From Xiheicaenibacterium sp046351325 (GTDB lineage Bacteria > Myxococcota_A > Polyangia > Polyangiales > Polyangiaceae), in contig JAXLYR010000021.1 of NCBI GenBank assembly GCA_046351325.1, forward strand, positions 62,001-126,000: a stretch of DNA of 64,000 nt, written 5' to 3'. The position numbers and the translations under genes are program-made. Below the pieces are notes generated by a model. That model searched no databases. It saw only the letters and a list, made by a program, of their open reading frames with translations, and was not told the origin of the DNA. Positions within the stretch are counted from its first letter, which is position 1. Each line of letters begins with the position of its first letter. This document shows positions 58,419-64,000 of the stretch, piece by piece.

Positions 58419-59782
58419 CGGTCGGAGCGAGCGGGCTCCGCGCCGGCACTCGGCTCGACGGGCACGACCAGCGTCGCGACGGTCCCGCGCTCGGGGCGCC
58501 GTCGCAGCTCGAGCTCGCCGCCGAAGGCCTCGACGAGCGATCTCACGATCGCGAGCCCGAGGCCTCGCACGCCCTGCTTCGTGGTGGTCGGGAGCGAGCC
58601 TTCGGGGCCGACGTCGGAGGGGACCCCCGGGCCGTCGTCCTCGACGACGATCCGCACGCAGCCCGAGCCATCAACAGCCTGCGCGTGGACGCGCACCGTC
58701 GAGGCGCCGCGTGAGCCGTCACCCTCGCAGGCGTTGTCGAGCAGGAGACTCAGCATGCGTTCCAGCGCGGGGCGCGGGACCACGACCGCAATCGATTTAA
58801 CAATGTCATCGCAATCCAGCTGGAACCTGACTCGTGGAGAGCGACTCTGCGCGTGAACGATCGCCACCTCGAGCGCGGCGCCGACGGGCGCCGGCGGGGT
58901 CTCGGCGCGCGTCTTCAGTCGGTCGAGGGCTCTCGATTTGCCGCCGTCCACGACCTCGCGGACGAGGGCGAGGTCCTCCCTCAGGCTCGCGGTGGTCACG
59001 CGCAGCTTGGCGAGCTCGCGCGAAGGCTCGCTGCGCTCGAGCGTTCGCTCCAAGGTCTCGGCCTCGATGAGGAGGGACGCTAGCCGCGAGCAGAGCTCGT
59101 GGTGATCGCCGAGCATCGACCAGAGGACCTGCTCGGCGCCCTGCGCGCGGAGCGCCTCTTCCGCGCCGCGAACGGCGAGCGTCCGCGTCCCGCGCGCGAG
59201 GAGGAAGGCCGCTGCGGCGCTCGCGCCGATCCAGAGCACGTAGAGGCTCACGGTCGGCGTCTGCACCGCGAACCGATCTCCAGAGACGCTGCGATCCAGC
59301 GCTACGAGCACGAGCAGCCCCGCGCCGTTCAACGCGCCCCCGAAGAGCGCGGCGCCCGGCGAGAGTCGTAGGCCCGCGACCATCGTTGCGATGAGCAGCA
59401 CCGCGGTGTCGGCGCGGACCAAGATGCCGTAGTGGTCGCGCGTGGGCCAGAGCACGTTCGGCGCGAGCGCGAGCAGGCAGACCATCGCGTCGACTGCGAC
59501 GGAGGCGAACAGAATCGCGGTCGGCAGCGGCGGTCGCCGAAACGCGAAGACGACGGCGAGTGAGAACACGAGCCCCACACCGAGCGAGCCCGCGGTCATC
59601 AGGATCGCTCCGGGGGGCGCCGTCGTGATGAGGGCGAAGCGCGCGAGCACGGCGGCGAACAACACGGCGCGCGCGAAAGAGAACGTGCGCTCGCTGACCC
59701 ACGCGGCGCGCGCGACCGTGCGCTCGACGGCCTGTTCGGAGCGACGAGAGAGCTTGCTCGCGGCGTGATTGTCGACGCTCAC
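58412..59782 (-). CDS. Sensor histidine kinase (RegB/PrrB-like layout)
   Basis: 456 residues. About six membrane helices (35-200), a DHp-like helix with GDHHELCSRL (His227 or His228, followed by Glu-Leu), and an HATPase domain with N-box SLLLDNACEG (Asn350), VEDDGPGVPSD and GVRGLGLAIVRSLVEAFGG. Divergent (23 bp between starts) from a RegA-like response regulator, so it is very likely its partner. RegBA/PrrBA systems sense redox, but no redox-box Cys is obvious here, so the signal is unknown. Confidence 0.88.
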   Translation of the reverse strand: MSVDNHAASKLSRRSEQAVERTVARAAWVSERTFSFARAVLFAAVLARFALITTAPPGAILMTAGSLGVGLVFSLAVVFAFRRPPLPTAILFASVAVDAMVCLLALAPNVLWPTRDHYGILVRADTAVLLIATMVAGLRLSPGAALFGGALNGAGLLVLVALDRSVSGDRFAVQTPTVSLYVLWIGASAAAAFLLARGTRTLAVRGAEEALRAQGAEQVLWSMLGDHHELCSRLASLLIEAETLERTLERSEPSRELAKLRVTTASLREDLALVREVVDGGKSRALDRLKTRAETPPAPVGAALEVAIVHAQSRSPRVRFQLDCDDIVKSIAVVVPRPALERMLSLLLDNACEGDGSRGASTVRVHAQAVDGSGCVRIVVEDDGPGVPSDVGPEGSLPTTTKQGVRGLGLAIVRSLVEAFGGELELRRRPERGTVATLVVPVEPSAGAEPARSDRY

Positions 59783-59805
59783 GGAGACTCATTAGGATAA
59801 GCCGT

Positions 59806-60393
59806 TTGACCCAAGCGAGAGGTTCTGGAGTCCAGCCGGGAGGAGAGCGCGTGCTCGTCGTCGACGACGACGCGAAGCTCGTCCGCGCCGTCTCCGGTGC
59901 GCTGTCCGACGAGGGTCGCGAGGTCGTTTGCTGCGGCGACGTCGCTCGCGTGGCTGAGGTCCTCGAGAGCTTTCGACCCGACCTCGTCTTGCTCGACGTG
60001 AAGTTGCCCGACGGCGACGCCTTCTCGGTGCTCGAGCAGCTTCGCGTGCGGGGCTGCGCTCCGCTCGTCGTCGCGATGTCCGGTGAGGCGACGCAGTCGG
60101 AGGCCTTTCGCCTGGCTCAGCACGGCGTGCGAGCCTACGTAACGAAGCCCTTCACCTTGGCCGAGCTCGAGCGCGCGATCGCCGAGGCGCGCGCCGAGCC
60201 TCCCGCGATCGCGCCGCACCTCGCGCAGACCGTGGGTTTGCGCCCGCTCGAGGACGTGGAGAGGGAGGTCCGCGACACGCTCGTCGACGAAGCCCTGAGC
60301 CGCTCGAATGGCAGCCGACGAGGAGCAGCTCGACTGCTCGGCATCTCGCGGCAGCTCCTGCAGCACATCCTCCGGCGTCGCGAGGATCGCTGA
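59806..60393 (+). CDS. Response regulator with Fis-type HTH (ActR/RegA-like)
   Basis: 195 residues from a TTG with AGGA upstream (a GTG at ~59850 is possible). Receiver: VLVVDDDAKL (Asp20-22), phospho-acceptor Asp64 in LVLLDVKLPD, Lys114 in VTKPF. Then an Ala/Glu-rich linker and a Fis-like HTH at the C-terminus: VDEALSRSNGSRRGAARLLGISRQLLQHIL. This is the size and architecture of ActR/RegA/PrrA family regulators, partner of the adjacent kinase. Two small hairpins (60396-60429) follow the stop. Confidence 0.92.
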   Translation: MTQARGSGVQPGGERVLVVDDDAKLVRAVSGALSDEGREVVCCGDVARVAEVLESFRPDLVLLDVKLPDGDAFSVLEQLRVRGCAPLVVAMSGEATQSEAFRLAQHGVRAYVTKPFTLAELERAIAEARAEPPAIAPHLAQTVGLRPLEDVEREVRDTLVDEALSRSNGSRRGAARLLGISRQLLQHILRRREDR

Positions 60394-60395
60394 CT

Positions 60396-60429
60396 CGGTT
60401 GTAACCGGGGCCCTGCAAGAAAACTTGCA
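60396..60429. promoter_or_regulatory. Two adjacent short dyads before a sigma-54 activator gene
   Basis: CGGTT-GT-AACCG (60396-60407) follows the regulator stop, then TGCAAG-AAAA-CTTGCA (60414-60429). The second could be a terminator stem (no T-tract) or an operator for the following activator gene. Confidence 0.45.
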
Positions 60430-60491
60430 CTCCACGCCCCGCCGCGTCGGAGCGACCTTGACGAGGGGCGCTGCGCTGACTCCAGGCGAGG

Positions 60492-62039
60492 GTGGAAATG
60501 GAGAGTTCGATATCGGTCGAGATGACGCGCACGAACGGGCCCGCGATCCCGTTCTCGTGCGAGGCCGCGGCACCTCGTGATGCGACCGTCGCCGCTTGTT
60601 TGACGGCCTTGCTCGACGAGCTCGACGCCGATCGCGCGCTGCTCTTCCTCGGTCGCGGGCGAACGCTCGCGCCTTGGATCGGTCGCTCGCGGGCTGGGCG
60701 GCTCGATCGACTCGCGATGGAGGACGTCAGCCGCGGTGTCGTCGAGCGCGCGTCCTTCGAGCAGCGCGAGATCAGGTCGAACGCCTCCTTCGAAGAGGGC
60801 TCCAGGCTCGCGCCGACGGCGGCGATCGTGTCCGCGTGGGCTCGACCGGTCGGCTCGTGGGCAGTTCTCTACGTCGACTTTCGCGACGTCACTCGGCTGG
60901 GGGAGAGCGCGGACGCGCGCGCTTGGAGCGCGGCCCACGCGTTGCTCACCGAGGTGCTCGGCGTGGACGAAATCCATACTTCGCGAGCCGACAGCCCACC
61001 CGTCGAGTCCCTCGACGAGAGCTCGCCGTCTCTCGAGGAGCTGCTCGCGTTGCCGGGGCAACGTGCGCTCCGCGACGACGTCTCGACGGCGTTGCTCACC
61101 GAGCTGCCCGTGCTCGTGACGGGCGAGACCGGGACAGGCAAGACGCTGCTCGCGTGCGCGCTCGCGGAGCGCATGGGACGGAAGGCCGTCGTGCGAGCGA
61201 TGCTCGGCGCGAGCGACGACCTCAACACGATCGGCTCGGAGCTCTTCGGTCACGAGAAGGGCGCGTTCTCGGGAGCAGCGAGTCGACGCGTCGGCCTCGT
61301 GGAGCACGCGCACGGCGGCGTCCTCATCCTCGACGAGATCGTGAACCTCCCTCTCGGCGCGCAGCAGCTGCTGCTCGATCTCGTGCAGTTCGGCGCGTAC
61401 CGACCACTCGGACACGCTGGAGCCTCACCCAGGCGCGCCGAGCTCCGCATCATCGCGGTCACGAACGGCGATCTCGAGGCAGCGGTGAACGAGGGGCGCT
61501 TCCGCCGCGATCTCTTTCATCGCCTCGCGGGCGTCCATTTGCGTGTCGAGCCGCTGCGCGCTCGACGCGGCGACATCCCGGGCCTCGCGGCGTCGCTGCT
61601 CGCGTCGCTCACCCGAGAAGACGGCTCGCTCGCGCGCGACGCGCGGCTGCGCCTGCTCGGTGAGGACCTGCGTTGGGACGGCAACACGCGCGAGCTCGAG
61701 GCCGTGCTGCGACGAGCGGCGGCGCGCGTGCGGCTGCGCACGCCGAGCGGGCCGTTCGAGATCCGTGCGTTCGACCTCGAGGCCGCGTTCGCGAGCGCGG
61801 CGCCCTTGCGCGCGGCGCCTACCTCGAGCGACTGCGTTGGAGAGCTCGCTGCGCGCTGGAGCGCGCTGCACGCAGAGCGCGCCGAGCTCGATCGGCGAGA
61901 GAGCGCGCTCATCGACGAGGCGATGCGCTCCGCCCGAGGTGTCGTCACGCGGGCCGCGCGCTCGCTCGGCATCGCGCGGACGACGTTGGCGAGCAGGCTC
62001 GCAGCGCGCTCGACTGCGGACGAAGAGCGCGACGCCTGA
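60492..62039 (+). CDS. GAF-type sigma-54-dependent activator (bEBP), second copy
   Basis: 515 residues (GTG 60492; ATG 60498 possible). Same layout as 44651-46330: GAF-like sensor (~30-165, VLYVDFRDVTRLGES), AAA+ with Walker A GETGTGKT (211-218), LGASDDLNTIGSELFGHEKG, Walker B LILDE, RFRRDLFHRL, and a Fis-like HTH at the end (VVTRAARSLGIARTTLASRL). The sigma-54-contacting loop reads GAFSGA (257-262). Downstream of the RegA-like regulator by 98 bp on the same strand; whether they are one transcript is uncertain. The two activators are clear paralogues. Confidence 0.92.
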   Translation: MEMESSISVEMTRTNGPAIPFSCEAAAPRDATVAACLTALLDELDADRALLFLGRGRTLAPWIGRSRAGRLDRLAMEDVSRGVVERASFEQREIRSNASFEEGSRLAPTAAIVSAWARPVGSWAVLYVDFRDVTRLGESADARAWSAAHALLTEVLGVDEIHTSRADSPPVESLDESSPSLEELLALPGQRALRDDVSTALLTELPVLVTGETGTGKTLLACALAERMGRKAVVRAMLGASDDLNTIGSELFGHEKGAFSGAASRRVGLVEHAHGGVLILDEIVNLPLGAQQLLLDLVQFGAYRPLGHAGASPRRAELRIIAVTNGDLEAAVNEGRFRRDLFHRLAGVHLRVEPLRARRGDIPGLAASLLASLTREDGSLARDARLRLLGEDLRWDGNTRELEAVLRRAAARVRLRTPSGPFEIRAFDLEAAFASAAPLRAAPTSSDCVGELAARWSALHAERAELDRRESALIDEAMRSARGVVTRAARSLGIARTTLASRLAARSTADEERDA

Positions 62040-62086
62040 GGCGGGCTCGCGCTTTGCACTCCTCGCGGCGCGTTGAGGAGGGCTCC

Positions 62087-63049
62087 ATGAAATCCACGCT
62101 CCCTAGGCTTCGATTCGCTGTCGCGCTCGCGCTCTCGACGTCTCTATTCGGATGTGGCGGACGCTACCTGACGTTGATCGGGCCCGATCTGGCGGTGCTC
62201 GAGGAGGTCACGACGCCGACGTTCTCGGGCGTCTCCGTGGAGTCTCTCACTCTGCCCGAGGACTTCGACTACGACCAAGACGTCATCGACAAGGTGGCCG
62301 CGATGAGGGGGTTGCCGAGCGGCCTGTCGGCGAACGAGGTCATGCGACGGAACTTCGAGAGCACGCTCCTGCGTTCCCCGTCGATGGTCAACGGCACGCT
62401 GCCGCCAGTCCGATTGAAGATCGCTATCGACGAGCTCGACTTTGCCCCCAAACAGGCGGCGCTCTTGGCGATCCCGGACATCGTCTTTTTCCCCGCGTGG
62501 ATGCTCTTCGGAGCGCCGTCCCACGGCTTCTGCAAGGACGTCGACATCACCTATCACGCCGAGGTGGGGGAGCTCCGTCGCGACTATCACTACGTGATCG
62601 ACGACTGCGACATCGCGGGCACCTATTGGTCGACCATCGACCCGCTCGTGACCCATATGGGTCATACGCTTTGGCAGCTCATGATCGACCTGAAGGCGGA
62701 TTATCAGGCCCTCGCCGATGGCAAGCTCGCGGCCCACCCCGAGCCGGTCGAGCGCGAGCTCGACGGGGATTTGAAGGCCTATTACCACGCGCCGATGCGT
62801 GTCGCGGCCGCGGCCCAGAACGTCAAGACCACGGTCTCGACTGTCGTTCAGAAGGGCCAAACCGCAGAGCAAGTCCTCGAAATTCTCGGGCCCCCGACCA
62901 CCAAGTCCATACTGCCGAACGCCCCCGAGGGCTGCAAGGACCTCTGGACCTGGATCGAGAAGGAGGGCTCTTCCACCAAAGCCAAGACCGTCCTCTTCGA
63001 CGCTGACATGCATGTCTGCGCCGCCGCGGAGGCCGTCGTCGGGCAATAG
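62087..63049 (+). CDS. Predicted lipoprotein of unknown function (320 aa)
   Basis: GAGGAGGG upstream of the ATG. Lipobox SLFGC (Cys23), then GGRYLTLIGPDL. The mature part is mixed helix/beta: ILPEDFDYDQDVIDKVAAMR-like helices, a PPVRLKIAIDELDF strand, a hydrophobic patch AALLAIPDIVFFPAWMLFG (possible membrane-lining or amphipathic) and DYHYVIDDCDIAGTYW. Near the C-terminus is QKGQTAEQVLEILGPPTTKS, which recalls the SmpA/BamE-like beta-beta-alpha fold (peptidyl 'G-X3-V-X2-LG-P'), so a BamE-like C-terminal domain is possible. Confidence 0.75.
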   Translation: MKSTLPRLRFAVALALSTSLFGCGGRYLTLIGPDLAVLEEVTTPTFSGVSVESLTLPEDFDYDQDVIDKVAAMRGLPSGLSANEVMRRNFESTLLRSPSMVNGTLPPVRLKIAIDELDFAPKQAALLAIPDIVFFPAWMLFGAPSHGFCKDVDITYHAEVGELRRDYHYVIDDCDIAGTYWSTIDPLVTHMGHTLWQLMIDLKADYQALADGKLAAHPEPVERELDGDLKAYYHAPMRVAAAAQNVKTTVSTVVQKGQTAEQVLEILGPPTTKSILPNAPEGCKDLWTWIEKEGSSTKAKTVLFDADMHVCAAAEAVVGQ

Positions 63050-63077
63050 CGGCGGTGACTGTATTGTAAGCGCTGGG

Positions 63078-63434
63078 TCAGCGCGTCAGCGTCACCGCGC
63101 ACGTGCCCGAGAAGCAGCTCATCGTGATGGCGCTGTCGGTCGCCGTCCCCGTGCAGGTGAAGGTGTCGCCCCCGACGACGCCGGTGACCGTGAGCTCGCC
63201 GTCGTCGCTGACCTCGCCCGTCCAACCGTCGAACGGCGCTTGCATCTCGAGCTCGCAGGCGTCCGCGGTGATGTTCACCTCCTGCCCGACGAAGGAGGGC
63301 TCGCAGTGCGAGCTGATCGTCCAGGTCCCGCCGAGGTCCGGGCAGGCCTCGCCGCAGCCGCCGATCGCGCCCGCCGCGAGCGCGCTCGACGCGAGCGCGG
63401 CCGCTGCTCTTCTCCAGGTGCATGTCGTCTTCAT
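63078..63434 (-). CDS. Small predicted lipoprotein
   Basis: 118 residues. Signal AAAALASSALAAGAIGGC with Cys27, then GEACPDLGGTWTISSHCEPSF and an all-beta small domain (VNITADACELEMQAPFDGW, GELTVTGVVGGDTFTCTGTA, ITMSCFSGTCAVTL). Six or more Cys could form disulfides. A similar strand pattern is seen in the lipoprotein at 56487-57038. Unknown function. Confidence 0.75.
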   Translation of the reverse strand: MKTTCTWRRAAAALASSALAAGAIGGCGEACPDLGGTWTISSHCEPSFVGQEVNITADACELEMQAPFDGWTGEVSDDGELTVTGVVGGDTFTCTGTATDSAITMSCFSGTCAVTLTR

Positions 63435-63614
63435 AAGGTCGTCTCCTCGTTGCTCTCGCGGTTCGATGTGGCGGTCGCAAGAGCCGCACCAGTACGGTCG
63501 GTCCCAAGTTGGCGCGCGCGAGTCAGCCCCGGCGGGCTGAGTGGAGCCCGGCCGCCCGCGGAGGAGGGTTCACCTCTGCCCCCAATATATATCCAGTCAA
63601 ATAAGCGGATATGT

Positions 63615-63626
63615 AGATATATATCT
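63615..63626. other. 12-bp AT palindrome in an AT-rich island
   Basis: AGATATATATCT overlaps the stop codon of the following minus-strand gene and lies in an AT-rich stretch (about 63583-63632) that stands out in this GC-rich window. It may act as a terminator or promoter-region element. The rest of 63435-63582 shows no gene. Confidence 0.45.
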
Positions 63627-64000
63627 AAAAGAGCGAGGGCGCTTTGCCCCTGTGGGCTGCGGTGACGAAGGCCCGCAGCCGATCGCGCGCCTCTGGCGAA
63701 TAGGGGGTGAACCCGTCGGCGCCGAAGAGGCGCTTCGTCAGGTCGCGTGCGGCGGGGTCGCGCGCGATGCGTTCGAACGCGCGCATGATGCGAGCGCGCA
63801 GCGTCGCGGGCATGCTCGACTGCGCGACGAAGAGGTCCGAAGGGATGGGACCGGCGACGTCGAGGATGCGCATGCTCGCGCCGGCGCTACGCGCGGCCTC
63901 GTCGTAGCCGGTGCTCACGGCGCGCTTCGTCGGATCGCCGTCTTCGAAGACCGCGAAGGTCGCGCCGACGTCGGCTCGACCCTCGAGCACGGCGCTCGCG
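63625..64000 (-). CDS. PhnD-like phosphonate/phosphate ABC substrate-binding protein, 5' truncated
   Basis: The minus-strand frame is open to the window end, so the N-terminus is missing. The visible ~120 C-terminal residues resemble the last part of periplasmic phosphate/phosphonate-binding (PhnD/SsuA-like) proteins: VLEGRADVGATFAVFEDGDP, AARSAGASMRILDVAGPIPSDLFVAQ and SPEARDRLRAF. Such proteins deliver phosphonate, phosphite or sulfonate to an ABC importer, or serve as sensor domains. The upstream part and any transporter genes lie outside the window. Confidence 0.75.
   Translation of the reverse strand, partial: ASAVLEGRADVGATFAVFEDGDPTKRAVSTGYDEAARSAGASMRILDVAGPIPSDLFVAQSSMPATLRARIMRAFERIARDPAARDLTKRLFGADGFTPYSPEARDRLRAFVTAAHRGKAPSLF

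Noticed and set aside
1..64000. tRNA or rRNA genes
   Set aside because: I looked for conserved rRNA blocks and T-loop/acceptor pairs in the gaps and saw none; a dedicated search would be needed to exclude a short tRNA.

Overview
The window is very GC-rich, has almost no non-coding DNA, and looks like a chromosome segment of a large-genome myxobacterium, most likely of the Polyangiales/Sorangiineae type. The reasons are: four Hanks-type Ser/Thr kinases, sigma-54 activators with GAF or FHA sensor domains, about twenty predicted lipoproteins (many with Gly/Ser/Ala-rich linkers after the lipid-modified Cys), an AgmX/PglI-type TonB-like protein and PEGA/TPR membrane proteins. This taxonomic call is an inference from family content. 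No rRNA, tRNA, CRISPR array, insertion sequence or integrase was recognised.

Layout. 1-3.5 kb: the 3' end of a TPR protein with a long Tyr-Pro-Gln repeat tail, coupled to an S66 peptidase. 3.5-8.5 kb: two small lipoproteins, then an unrecognised two-gene minus-strand unit (a large helical protein and a multi-zinc-ribbon protein). 8.5-16.5 kb: a HEAT-like lipoprotein behind a candidate sigma-54 promoter, an alpha/beta hydrolase, a cNMP-binding protein, a membrane protein, lipoproteins and a MutS-like ATPase. 16.5-21.5 kb: a kinase fused to a formylglycine-generating-enzyme-like domain, a sulfatase-superfamily membrane protein and an SDR oxidoreductase. 21.5-25 kb: a von Willebrand A lipoprotein, a radical SAM protein and a two-receiver diguanylate cyclase. 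25-30 kb: an accessory patch with two paralogous helical proteins separated by an exact 21-bp tandem array, followed by a Septu-type (PtuA ATPase + PtuB HNH) anti-phage locus. 30-39 kb: a Uma2-type nuclease, an ECF sigma/FecR-like pair, a hydrolase lipoprotein, a WD40-like lipoprotein, a MORN-like lipoprotein and a DUF1801 protein.

39-54 kb is the most intriguing stretch. The same three kinds of gene occur twice: a TPR/PEGA protein with two C-terminal membrane helices, a beta-propeller-like lipoprotein, and a Ser/Thr kinase. Copy A is on the plus strand (39067-42624) in the order TPR, lipoprotein, kinase. Copy B is on the minus strand (49612-53593) in the order kinase, TPR, lipoprotein, with 4-nt overlaps. 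Between them lie another kinase, a GAF-type sigma-54 activator, a beta-helix lipoprotein and a heavily frameshifted FHA-type sigma-54 activator. I propose that the three genes form an envelope-sensing cassette; nothing in the window proves its function.

54-64 kb: further lipoproteins, the TonB-like protein, a RegBA-like two-component pair, a second GAF-type sigma-54 activator related to the one at 44.6 kb, and the 3' end of a PhnD-like periplasmic binding protein gene cut by the window edge. Three genes between 38 and 49.6 kb carry frameshifts, so either local decay or local sequence error must be considered there.
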